A stretch of DNA of 35,850 nucleotides from 'Osedax' symbiont bacterium Rs2_46_30_T18. GTDB lineage: Bacteria > Pseudomonadota > Gammaproteobacteria > Pseudomonadales > Balneatricaceae. A program made the position numbers and the translations under genes. The first letter of the stretch is position 1; each line of letters begins with the position of its first letter. The stretch spans positions 1 through 35,850 of the forward strand of contig MABF01000088.1 of the NCBI GenBank assembly GCA_002163025.1. The letters run 5' to 3'. This document shows, piece by piece, positions 16,820 through 24,602 of the stretch. Below the pieces are notes generated by a model. That model saw only the letters and a list, made by a program, of their open reading frames with translations. It made no database searches and was not told where the DNA came from.

Positions 16820-18537
16820 TGTCAGCTACTCAAGTTATAAAAGAAACGGGCTCCGAGATTCAGTCGGAGTCTCAGCACCTTGTAGGGGAGCAGGCAATGT
16901 CTAGCACTGCATATCTAGAGGTAAAAGATTTAAAGATTCAAGCCAGTATTAACATGCCTGGCAAGGCAAAGAAATTTATCACTCTGGTAGATAATATATC
17001 TTTCACCCTAGGTCGCGGTAAAGTCCTGGGACTAATCGGTGAATCTGGAGCGGGTAAATCTACCATTGGTTTGGCCAGTATGGCCTATGGCCGGGGTGGC
17101 TGCGAAATCACTGGCGGACAAATGTTGGTCGAAGGGACTGATATTCTACAGCTGTCAGACAAAGAAGTGCGTAGCTTTCGTGGCGCACGAATCGGCTATG
17201 TGGCTCAATCTGCCGCTGCCGCATTTAACCCTGCACACCGCATTGGCGAGCAAGTAATAGAGTCGGCGCTTGCGCACAAGTTGATGACTCGCCCGCAAGC
17301 CACGGCCTATGCGGATGAACTGTTCGGTAAATTAGGTTTGCCTGATCCGGAAAATTTTGGCCGGCGCTATCCCCACCAAGTATCGGGAGGACAATTACAG
17401 CGGGCAATGACAGTAATGGCACTGTGCGCTAAGCCCGATCTGATCGTCTTTGATGAGCCAACCACGGCCCTTGATGTAACGACTCAAATCGAGGTACTGG
17501 CAACCATCAAACACGCCATCGAAGAGACCGGCGTAGCAGCTTTGTACATTACTCACGATTTAGCGGTTGTCGCTCAAGTAGCCGATGATATTATGGTTCT
17601 GCGCGGTGGTAGCATGGTTGAATATGGCACCACTGACCAGATTATCAATAAACCGCAGCAGCAATATACCCAGAACCTGGTATCCGTGCGCAGCATAGAA
17701 AAAGATGAGAAGCCCGACCCAGTGGGTGAGCCGATCCTTAAAGTCACCAATATAGACGCCGCCTACGATGGAGTTAATAAAATCCTGAAAGATGTGACGC
17801 TGCATCTACATCCAGGACAAACACTCTCTATAGTCGGTGAGTCGGGGTCAGGAAAATCTACTTTGGCCCGCGTTATCACAGGACTGCTGCCTCCTATGGG
17901 CGGAGCAACAGTTTTCGCTGGCACCACGCTCTCAGCTGATCTTAAATCCAGGACTAAAGAGCAGTTGCGACAACTGCAGATGATCTACCAGATGGCCGAT
18001 GTTGCCATGAACCCGCGACACACTATTGGTCAGATCATCGGTCGTCCGATAGAGTTTTACTTCGGGGTCAAAGGGGCAGAAAAACGCCGTCAGGTGGTAG
18101 AACTTCTCGATCAGATCGAATTAGGTGAAGAATATTTTGACCGCTATCCGGCAGAACTTTCCGGAGGGCAAAAACAGCGGGTTTGCATCGCCAGAGCACT
18201 GGCTGCCAAACCTTCACTGATCATTTGCGATGAAGTCACTTCAGCACTAGACCCGCTAGTTGCCGACGGGATTTTGCAATTATTGATGGATTTACAGAAC
18301 AAGCACGATATCGCCTATCTGTTTATCACCCATGATTTGGCCACAGTTAAAGCCATATCAGACAGTATCGCCGTGATGTATCAAGGTGAATTAGTACGCT
18401 TTGGTAAGAAATCTACAGTGCTGTCTCCGCCTTTTGACGATTACACAGACATGCTGCTCTCATCAGTTCCAGAAATGCAACTGGGATGGTTAGAGCGTAT
18501 ACTTGCGACCCGCAAAATGCATGCTGCCGATAACTAA
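16819..18537 (+). CDS. Fused double ATPase of peptide-type ABC importer (DppD-DppF-like)
   Basis: One 572-residue protein carries both nucleotide-binding domains that are usually two subunits. Domain 1 (about 30-300) has Walker A GESGAGKST near residue 74, signature VSGGQLQRA and Walker B LIVFDEPTTALD. Domain 2 (about 305-560) has GESGSGKST, LSGGQKQRV and LIICDEVTSALD. In the second Walker B the usual P is V, but the catalytic E is kept. It lacks the cysteine cluster often found after DppD/F-type domains. The first ATG overlaps the permease stop (TAATG) behind GGGGG. A second ATG at 16897 has GGGGAG and begins just before the conserved domain, so two start sites are possible. It completes the importer. 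Confidence 0.93.
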   Translation: MSATQVIKETGSEIQSESQHLVGEQAMSSTAYLEVKDLKIQASINMPGKAKKFITLVDNISFTLGRGKVLGLIGESGAGKSTIGLASMAYGRGGCEITGGQMLVEGTDILQLSDKEVRSFRGARIGYVAQSAAAAFNPAHRIGEQVIESALAHKLMTRPQATAYADELFGKLGLPDPENFGRRYPHQVSGGQLQRAMTVMALCAKPDLIVFDEPTTALDVTTQIEVLATIKHAIEETGVAALYITHDLAVVAQVADDIMVLRGGSMVEYGTTDQIINKPQQQYTQNLVSVRSIEKDEKPDPVGEPILKVTNIDAAYDGVNKILKDVTLHLHPGQTLSIVGESGSGKSTLARVITGLLPPMGGATVFAGTTLSADLKSRTKEQLRQLQMIYQMADVAMNPRHTIGQIIGRPIEFYFGVKGAEKRRQVVELLDQIELGEEYFDRYPAELSGGQKQRVCIARALAAKPSLIICDEVTSALDPLVADGILQLLMDLQNKHDIAYLFITHDLATVKAISDSIAVMYQGELVRFGKKSTVLSPPFDDYTDMLLSSVPEMQLGWLERILATRKMHAADN

Positions 18538-18548
18538 TAGCAATGCCA

Positions 18549-18566
18549 GGCCCCGTTTCAGGGGCC
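18549..18566 (+). other. Intercistronic GC-rich hairpin before the HAD gene
   Basis: GGCCCC and GGGGCC form a perfect 6-bp stem with loop GTTTCA, 12 bases after the ATPase stop and 18 bases before the HAD start. No U-tract follows (GCTTCT). It may act as an attenuator or RNA-stability element that lowers HAD expression relative to the importer. Confidence 0.5.
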
Positions 18567-18583
18567 GCTTCTGAGAAAGATCA

Positions 18584-19294
18584 ATGACAAAAATTACCGG
18601 AATACTGTTTGATAAAGACGGTACTTTGATAGATTTTATGGCCTCCTGGATGCCGGCAATCTACGAAGCTGCCAATCATTTCGCCAATAATGATCAGAGC
18701 ATCGCCGATAAGATGCTGCAGGCATCGGGTTATGATAAAGACACAGGTCAAATTATCGGCGGGTCTATTTTAGCCGCCGCCAATAATCAACAAATTGCCG
18801 AATGCTGGAGTCAGTTTCTGGATATTCAAGCCGACGATGAAATGGTCGCTACTTTAAACAGAATATTTCAGTACCACAATACACACAGCAGTGTGGCGGT
18901 CACGGATTTACCGGCACTGTTTAGTGATCTGAAATCACGTGGTATTAAATTAGGCCTGGCCACTAGCGACAGCGAAGAGGGGGCTATAGCCACCTTGCAA
19001 GCGTTGGATGTGTACGAACAGATGGATTTTGTCTGCGGTTATAATAGCGGACACGGTATTAAGCCAGAAGCCGGAATGGTCAATGCATTTAGCCGCCAGC
19101 TCGGGTTGAGTAACGATCAGATTATGGTAGTCGGCGATAATACTCACGACTTACATATGGCGCATAATGCCAAGGCGAAATTGGCCGTGGGGGTGTTGAC
19201 AGGCACCAGTAGCGAAGAAAAACTGCACGAGGCAGATTTTGTGCTCAACAACGTCGCAGAGCTTCCCAAACTGCTAGACCAAATCAGTCATTAG
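18584..19294 (+). CDS. HAD-superfamily phosphatase, phosphoglycolate phosphatase-like
   Basis: A 236-residue cytoplasmic hydrolase. Motif I is FDKDGTLIDF (nucleophile D10, acid/base D12). An alpha-helical cap (about 20-95) follows, then motif II LATSDS, motif III lysine in GIKPEAGM, and motif IV VVGDNTHDLHMA. The layout is that of the Gph/PGP type of dephosphorylating HAD enzymes acting on small phosphate esters. The weak AGAAAG ribosome binding site and the hairpin just upstream fit lower expression than the importer. As last gene of the importer operon it may dephosphorylate an imported phosphorylated compound or a by-product; that is inference. It ends facing the chemoreceptor gene. Confidence 0.85.
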   Translation: MTKITGILFDKDGTLIDFMASWMPAIYEAANHFANNDQSIADKMLQASGYDKDTGQIIGGSILAAANNQQIAECWSQFLDIQADDEMVATLNRIFQYHNTHSSVAVTDLPALFSDLKSRGIKLGLATSDSEEGAIATLQALDVYEQMDFVCGYNSGHGIKPEAGMVNAFSRQLGLSNDQIMVVGDNTHDLHMAHNAKAKLAVGVLTGTSSEEKLHEADFVLNNVAELPKLLDQISH

Positions 19295-19680
19295 TATCCT
19301 CCATATACTCCCATCTTTAGGCATGCGTTGTTATGAAAGCATTGTAACAACGCAATCATTACTTCCATTGTAACGCTCATAGCAGCAGTTAACATAGGTT
19401 GCTGCTGCTATCCATTGACTCTTATTTTTAAGCCGCCAATATATTAAGCGCTTTCTATGCATGGTTGAATAATCTGCTTGGTTGGCAAAGGCACTCAGTT
19501 TTAATACAACATAACCTTTTATAAGTCAGCGTGTACTGCTGGCGATTGGGTAGGTTTATCCATGCGAAGTTGCAGTTTATCTAGGATCAGAATCTCGTCT
19601 TTGTGATTCAGTCTAGCTGGGGTATGTAAGCTGCGGATAAAGCTGGCAGAAACTATCTGTCCCCGCCAGCACAGCACTGT
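19295..19680. terminator. Gap between convergent genes with two strong hairpins
   Basis: GCGTTGTTA (19325-19333) pairs with TAACAACGC (19345-19353), a perfect 9-bp stem with an 11-base loop. ATAGCAGCAG (19379-19388) pairs with CTGCTGCTAT (19402-19411), a perfect 10-bp stem with a 13-base loop. Both lie between the stops of the HAD gene (rightward) and the chemoreceptor gene (leftward), where terminators are expected. Neither has a good U-tract, so intrinsic termination is uncertain. The rest of the gap shows nothing recognisable. Confidence 0.45.
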
Positions 19681-21690
19681 CTAGCTGAGTTTAAATTGAT
19701 TGATCATCTGTAACTGCTGTTCGGCCAGCCCGGCCAGTACTTCGCTACTGTGCACTCCCTGTTGCGCATCTTTAGCGCTTTGTTGGGTTGTCGAAGCTAT
19801 GGTCACTACACTCTGAGAAATCTCCACACTCGCTGCCGTCTGCTGCTCTGCAGCCGCCGCTATATCCATGGACATCTGTCGTACTTGACCCAGCTGTTGC
19901 ACCATTGCAACTAGCGACTCCCCGGCGGCTTCGGTTTGTTGCAGGCTTGATTGCACTGCGCTGCGACTAGAGTCCATCAAAACCACAGCCCCCTTGACGC
20001 CCGACTGGAGTTTTTCAATCATCTGTTGAATTTCTTGGGTTGCGCCTTGAGTACGACTTGCTAACGTTCGCACTTCATCGGCGACTACTGCAAAGCCTCG
20101 TCCCTGTTCGCCCGCACGCGCCGCTTCAATAGCTGCGTTAAGTGCCAGCAGGTTAGTCTGCCCGGCAATAGAGTTAATGACTTCGATAATACGGCCAATA
20201 TTGGCAGAATCTTCATTGACCGAGTGAATGACTGTGGCTGCCTCTTCGATCTCCTCGGCCAGAGCGTTCACTTGCTGTACGTTTTCTTGCATCAGCGATC
20301 TGTTTTGGTTGGCTGAACTATCAATATCTGTCACTCGCTGCTGTGCCATTTCAGCGCTTTTTGCCACTTCAGCAACCGTTGCTGACATCTGGTTCATCGC
20401 CGTGGCGACTTGCTCAGTTTGCTGTTGTTGTTCCTGCATCATCAGATTGCTGTTGCTACTAACTTGCGAGGACTGAAGCGCAGATCCGCTGATCTGGTCT
20501 GCAGTATCTTGAATGTTGCGTATCATTTGCTGTTGCTTATCTGCCAGTTCATTGACCCAAAGTGACAGTTGGCCAAATTCGTCTTTAGAGTTGATACTCA
20601 GGCGCTGACTCAGGTCTCCATTGGCGATGATTTTAAGGATGGACATGACGCTGCGCAGGGAATTGCGAATATTGCGGCAGACCCACACACCAATAACCAC
20701 TGCAATCAGTACTGAGAGGGCGCTGACGACAATATTGATTAACTGGGTAAGATGAACTTGGTCTTTCGTTTCAACTTTGACTATATCGGCTAAGTTGAGT
20801 GCATCCTCCATCAGCAAATCCAAGGCCTGTGTACTTGCTTTTACACTGCTTAATAACTGCACTAAGGTTAGCTCTAGTTGTTCCTGCTGCTGCATTTTCT
20901 GTTGATACAGTGCTATTAGACCTTGCTCTTGGGTTATAGCCGCAGAAACTACAGCCATGTAGTTAGGTAGGTCCGGTGCCGTATCGCTGCCACTGGCAGC
21001 CAGTTTTTGTAAATTGTCTTGTAACCCGCTCATGCCAAAACCATAATCTTGGCTGGTCAGAGACAGTGCTAACTCTTCTACTTGTTGCAAAGTATTAGCA
21101 TCCGGTAATTGATTAAACTTTTCTTCAACTGCTTTTAGATTTTCCTCTAATGCTCTGCCGATGCTTTTTTCTTCGGAATTCAGACCGTATGTAATCAGCA
21201 ATTTAATGTCATCATAGAAAGTGGCTATCTCTAAATCCAGCTGTTGCTCCAGCAGAGTCAATTGCTTATTAGTGTCTAAAAATCCTCTGTGGGTGGCAAG
21301 TGCAAGTGTGGCACTGGCAAAATAACTATCGACTTTTTCATCCAGGGAAGTAATCGCAGTTTCTACTTGCGGGTAGTGCCGACCAATCTCTAAAAGCTGA
21401 TTGCGTTGCGCGCTATAGCTTTTCTGTTGTTGAGTAAATGTCTGTTGCTGTAACTGCAGTGCATCATCGCTGCTGTTGTCGATAAACAACATCAATGCCT
21501 GATTTGCAGAGAGTAAAGAAACGGCCATCGCGCCGCTGTGCACTATGATAGGGGTGATTTGTTGATTGGTCTTTTCCAGTTGACTATCAACTTTAGTTAA
21601 GCTGACAAAGGAGATACTACTAATAATGAGCAATAGTATGACCAATAGAGTGAAGCCACCACCAATACGTTGAGTAACAGTTAAGTTCAT
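19681..21690 (-). CDS. Methyl-accepting chemotaxis protein with long periplasmic helical sensor domain
   Basis: A 669-residue transmembrane receptor that signals to CheA/CheW. TM1 covers about 12-31. A glutamine-rich, all-helical periplasmic region of some 285 residues follows (about 32-315), and TM2 is at about 318-338. A HAMP domain (340-395) and a signalling domain follow, with the near-invariant hairpin tip around 506-541 ([31 protein letters not shown]). The sensor size and helicity are in the range of helical bimodular (HBM) domains known to bind organic acids, but the family needs a profile search. A TTG frame begins at 21705; the ATG at 21690 is chosen. No CheB/CheR-binding pentapeptide is visible at the C-terminus. 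It sits beside the importer operon and may sense the same class of nutrient. Confidence 0.93.
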   Translation of the reverse strand: MNLTVTQRIGGGFTLLVILLLIISSISFVSLTKVDSQLEKTNQQITPIIVHSGAMAVSLLSANQALMLFIDNSSDDALQLQQQTFTQQQKSYSAQRNQLLEIGRHYPQVETAITSLDEKVDSYFASATLALATHRGFLDTNKQLTLLEQQLDLEIATFYDDIKLLITYGLNSEEKSIGRALEENLKAVEEKFNQLPDANTLQQVEELALSLTSQDYGFGMSGLQDNLQKLAASGSDTAPDLPNYMAVVSAAITQEQGLIALYQQKMQQQEQLELTLVQLLSSVKASTQALDLLMEDALNLADIVKVETKDQVHLTQLINIVVSALSVLIAVVIGVWVCRNIRNSLRSVMSILKIIANGDLSQRLSINSKDEFGQLSLWVNELADKQQQMIRNIQDTADQISGSALQSSQVSSNSNLMMQEQQQQTEQVATAMNQMSATVAEVAKSAEMAQQRVTDIDSSANQNRSLMQENVQQVNALAEEIEEAATVIHSVNEDSANIGRIIEVINSIAGQTNLLALNAAIEAARAGEQGRGFAVVADEVRTLASRTQGATQEIQQMIEKLQSGVKGAVVLMDSSRSAVQSSLQQTEAAGESLVAMVQQLGQVRQMSMDIAAAAEQQTAASVEISQSVVTIASTTQQSAKDAQQGVHSSEVLAGLAEQQLQMINQFKLS

Positions 21691-21751
21691 AATTATTATC
21701 CGCAAATTAGAATTCTACAATGTAATGCAGTTCATCCGTTAATCTGCATGT

Positions 21752-21789
21752 TGTCAATCTATCCGCTCTGTATAGCGGATAGATTGACA
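21752..21789. promoter_or_regulatory. Perfect 16-bp dyad upstream of the chemoreceptor gene
   Basis: TGTCAATCTATCCGCT (21752-21767) is exactly inverted at 21774-21789, with a six-base spacer CTGTAT. It lies 62-99 bases upstream of the chemoreceptor start and 144 bases beyond the stop of the dehydrogenase gene, both leftward. On the leftward strand no U-tract follows; on the rightward strand CTCTTTT follows but no rightward gene ends there. It is either a terminator for the dehydrogenase transcript or an operator of the receptor promoter. Confidence 0.5.
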
Positions 21790-21932
21790 CTCTTTTATAG
21801 CAGAAATTGCTGTGTTTTCAAAGTGAGTAGAAAAATCGTCTGAGTATTAGTGGTGTTTTGGTCTTATCTAGGCAAATATGGCTTAAAAGCAGAATATTTA
21901 GTTAATGCATTCTTAAGCTATTCACAGAAGCT

Positions 21933-22898
21933 TTAGTTACTGTTGCGTAATGGCACCATTAATTCAAAGCCTGGTTCTTCAATTTCATCATCGACCATTT
22001 GCGCTGGGAAGCCTCTGCCAAGCACCTGCACATCACAGGCATCTTCCAGGCGGCGAATGATGTTGGGTGAGAGCTCACGAGGGCCGTAGCGATTTTGCCC
22101 GTCAGTAAATATTTCAACCATAAGCGGAGCGAGTTCTAAAGGCAGGTTATGACGTTTTGCTATCGCATCAAACAGGCCGACATCTTTCAAAACTAAATCC
22201 ATGGTAAAGCTAATGTCACGACTGCCGTTTAAGATCACTTGTGACTCAGTCTCGTGCACAAAAGAATTACCCGATGAAGCCTTAATTGCCTCGTATGTAA
22301 CGTTCATGTCCATCCCCATCACTTTGGCCGCCGTCAGTGCTTCGCTCAGCGCCGCCAAATGTACAGTACACAGATAATTGGTAATGACCTTGAGAATAGA
22401 GGCGGTGCCCAGCTCACCAGTATGCAAAATTCTGCGCCCCATCGTAGTCAACACTGGCAGAACACGCTCAAAGGTCTGTCGATTACAGCCGGCAAAAATC
22501 GAGATATTACCTGTACCGGCACGATGGCAGCCTCCGGAAACCGGGCAGTCAACAGGCATTGCACCTTTAGCTTCAACTAAGCCTGCAATACGCCGCATCT
22601 CTGCTTCATCAGTCGTGCTCATCTCCAACCAGATTTTATCTTTTCCAATCCCTGCCAGTACTCCATCTTCTGCTTCCATTACTTGCGAGCACACTTGTGG
22701 AGAGGGCAGACAAGTGATAATTACGTCACAGTTTTGCGCTAGCTCTTTGGCTGTTTCTGCCGACTTTGCACCACGGGATACAAAATCAGCGACAAACTCA
22801 GGGTTTAAGTCTCTTACTGTAAGGTTATAACCATTACGTAAAATACTGCCCGCTAGCTGGCCACCTGCATTGCCCAGACCAATAAATCCAACTTTCAT
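21933..22898 (-). CDS. Beta-hydroxyacid dehydrogenase (3-hydroxyisobutyrate / tartronate-semialdehyde reductase family)
   Basis: A 321-residue NAD(P)-dependent oxidoreductase. The Rossmann motif is GFIGLGNAG (4-12), the substrate-binding signature DCPVSGG is at about 117-123, and the catalytic lysine K170 with N174 sits in ILKVITNYL. An all-helical C-terminal domain follows, including KDVGLFDAIAKRH. At 321 residues it is some 25 longer than the usual enzyme because of an acidic C-terminal tail. Members interconvert short beta-hydroxyacids and semialdehydes (3-hydroxyisobutyrate, glycerate/tartronate semialdehyde, 4-hydroxybutyrate); which one applies is not clear. AGAGG precedes the ATG. It is divergently transcribed from a GcvA-like LysR gene that probably regulates it. 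Confidence 0.9.
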   Translation of the reverse strand: MKVGFIGLGNAGGQLAGSILRNGYNLTVRDLNPEFVADFVSRGAKSAETAKELAQNCDVIITCLPSPQVCSQVMEAEDGVLAGIGKDKIWLEMSTTDEAEMRRIAGLVEAKGAMPVDCPVSGGCHRAGTGNISIFAGCNRQTFERVLPVLTTMGRRILHTGELGTASILKVITNYLCTVHLAALSEALTAAKVMGMDMNVTYEAIKASSGNSFVHETESQVILNGSRDISFTMDLVLKDVGLFDAIAKRHNLPLELAPLMVEIFTDGQNRYGPRELSPNIIRRLEDACDVQVLGRGFPAQMVDDEIEEPGFELMVPLRNSN

Positions 22899-22982
22899 AG
22901 TAAACCTCTATGTAGAATGCTAATTGCGATGATGATTAAATTTCTAAATGCATTCTATGGGGGATGTCGGCGGTGCAAAATT

Positions 22983-22996
22983 GATATTTTTTTATC
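22983..22996. promoter_or_regulatory. Candidate LysR-type operator between dehydrogenase and regulator
   Basis: GATA-N6-TATC is a perfect interrupted dyad (22983-22996) in the 257-base divergent gap, within a longer partial symmetry AATTGATA ... TATCGAATT. LysR regulators typically bind interrupted A/T-rich dyads of about this length next to their own promoter. It is 85 bases upstream of the dehydrogenase start. Confidence 0.35.
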
Positions 22997-23155
22997 GAAT
23001 TGGTAAAAATAATCTTCCAAACACTGTCGGATTCGAATAGTTTATCTGCAGATTATCAATAAGCTTTTTGCTCTGTGCTTTTGCACTGCCCTTTAAAAGT
23101 GTTTGATATCGTTGATCAGTATTTAGCAACAATAGCCGACAGTCTAGGATAGAGC

Positions 23156-24076
23156 ATGACCAACAAGATAGATTTGCGAAAACTGCCACCGCTCAAGTCA
23201 TTAAAGGGCTTCGAAGCCACGGCACGACTATTAAGTGTCAGAGGCGCGGCAGAGGAGCTAAATTTAACGCACCCGGCCGTGAGTCATCAGATACAGCTAC
23301 TTGAAAGTTATATAGGGGTTAAATTGTTTGCGCGTGTGGGGCGTAATATATGCCTGACTCAGGCGGGACAAAACTATTACCTGTTTGTCCGCCAGGCTCT
23401 GGAAATCCTCATACAAGGCACGGAGGAAGTCACAAGTATTAACAGGCTTTCGCCGCTGCGATTTCAGACATATATCACTTTGTCTATTCGCTGGTTAGCA
23501 CCTAAGTTACACCGTTTTTCTATGGAACAACCTGATATTGATATTCAATTAAGTTCTTGTAGCGCCGGTTGGGAGTTCGATGAAAATAATGCGGATATCG
23601 GGCTGATCTACTCTACATCGGCACTAAAGAGTCATTTACATTGGGTCGATTTTTTTGAAGCAGAGTTTTTCCCTGTGTGTTCACCGGACCTGATTAAAGC
23701 CGCAAACAGTAATTTAACGGCCCAGCAACTGAGTCAATATCCGTTACTGAAAGTCTCAGGAGAAGAAAAATACTGGAGCTGGGAGCAGTGGTTTAAATCG
23801 GCGGGCAGTGACAGCAAAAGCTACCAGTCACCGATAGAGGTGGATACTTCTGCAGCAGCGATCGAAATGGCGATTAATGGCGAGGGTATTACTTTAGTAA
23901 GTGCCCCTTTGGTGACTGCGGATCTGGCCTCTGGACGATTAGTAAAACTGACAGATCACAGTTCTAGTGGCAACGGAAAATGGGGACTAGTCTGCAACAA
24001 ATCTGCATTACAAGATCCACGCGTAGAGGTGTTTATGAATTGGTTGGTTACAGAAAAAACGAAGTTAAATGAATGA
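23156..24076 (+). CDS. LysR-family transcriptional regulator, GcvA/AmpR-like subgroup
   Basis: A 306-residue regulator. The N-terminal segment LRKLPPLKSLKGFEATARLL followed by LSVRGAAEELNLTHPAVSHQ and IQLLESYIGVKLFARVGR is the winged helix-turn-helix of the GcvA/AmpR subgroup, where 'L-P-P-L-x-x-L-x-x-F-E' is diagnostic. The effector-binding domain spans about 95-300 (LSIRWLAPKLHRF, INGEGITLVSAPL). AGGATAGAG lies just upstream of the ATG. Divergence from the beta-hydroxyacid dehydrogenase is the classic LysR arrangement and suggests the dehydrogenase is its target. The stop is followed within 11 bases by the end of an AraC-type remnant on the other strand. Confidence 0.92.
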   Translation: MTNKIDLRKLPPLKSLKGFEATARLLSVRGAAEELNLTHPAVSHQIQLLESYIGVKLFARVGRNICLTQAGQNYYLFVRQALEILIQGTEEVTSINRLSPLRFQTYITLSIRWLAPKLHRFSMEQPDIDIQLSSCSAGWEFDENNADIGLIYSTSALKSHLHWVDFFEAEFFPVCSPDLIKAANSNLTAQQLSQYPLLKVSGEEKYWSWEQWFKSAGSDSKSYQSPIEVDTSAAAIEMAINGEGITLVSAPLVTADLASGRLVKLTDHSSSGNGKWGLVCNKSALQDPRVEVFMNWLVTEKTKLNE

Positions 24077-24086
24077 CATGTGCAGG

Positions 24087-24412
24087 TTATCGAATCTGTT
24101 CTCTGCGATAAAAACGTTCTTTATATTCACCCGTACTGACACAAAAATGTTTTTTGGATAATCTACACAATACATCTGAGCTGCTAATTCCTGCCTTAGC
24201 CGCTATTTCTGACATATTAAGCTGATCTTGTTCTAAGAGTAATTTAGCCCTTTCTAAGCAAGCTTTTTCGACATATTGGGAGTTTTCGAAATATGCTGGC
24301 GCAGAGCAATTTAGCGCGCCAAATAGTTATTTCCAGTAGCTTCGCTATTTCCACCCTTATTGCTGTCGTTATAAATCAATATTTGGGTTGGCATTGCGTT
24401 TATGTCTTTCAT
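24087..24412 (-). pseudogene. AraC-family HTH remnant, frameshifted
   Basis: From an ATG at 24410-24412 the frame reads MKDINAMPTQILIYNDS and stops after 33 codons (TAA 24311-24313). Moving one frame near 24313-24326 gives an open stretch to a TAA at 24087-24089. It reads APAYFENSQYVEKACLERAK, then LNMSEIAAKAGISSSDVLCR and KHFCVSTGEYKERFYRRE. This is a recognisable AraC/XylS double helix-turn-helix C-terminus with both recognition regions in order. The whole would be only about 110 residues, so the effector domain is absent: either a small HTH-only regulator broken by one indel, or the tail of a larger lost gene. Convergent with the LysR gene. Confidence 0.7.
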
Positions 24413-24521
24413 TTATATATCTTACACTGGCTGTGTTTTTTACCTTTAAAATAGTATCCGATTGCAAAATGAAGCAGCGCTTAAATCGCTCTGAAATGGC
24501 TTGATATCGATAAAGCCATAG

Positions 24522-24549
24522 AAAAACTCCGAGCAAAGTAGCTCGGAGT
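24522..24549 (-). terminator. Intrinsic terminator of the gamma-glutamyltransferase gene
   Basis: Read leftward, ACTCCGAGC, loop TACTTT, then GCTCGGAGT form a perfect 9-bp stem followed directly by TTTTC, 54 bases beyond the stop at 24603. A second stem, ATGGCTT/AAGCCAT (24496-24519), follows it. Confidence 0.85.
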
Positions 24550-24602
24550 AAATAGAGGATTAAATCCGAAAAACATTATCCCGGATTGTAATCACAGGCA
24601 TT

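Noticed and set aside
18549-18566. GC-rich hairpin as the terminator of the importer operon
   Set aside because: No U-tract follows, and the HAD gene starts 18 bases later on the same strand, so read-through is more likely.
22378-22830. 150-codon frame opposite the beta-hydroxyacid dehydrogenase
   Set aside because: An antisense shadow with no ribosome binding site or recognisable motif.
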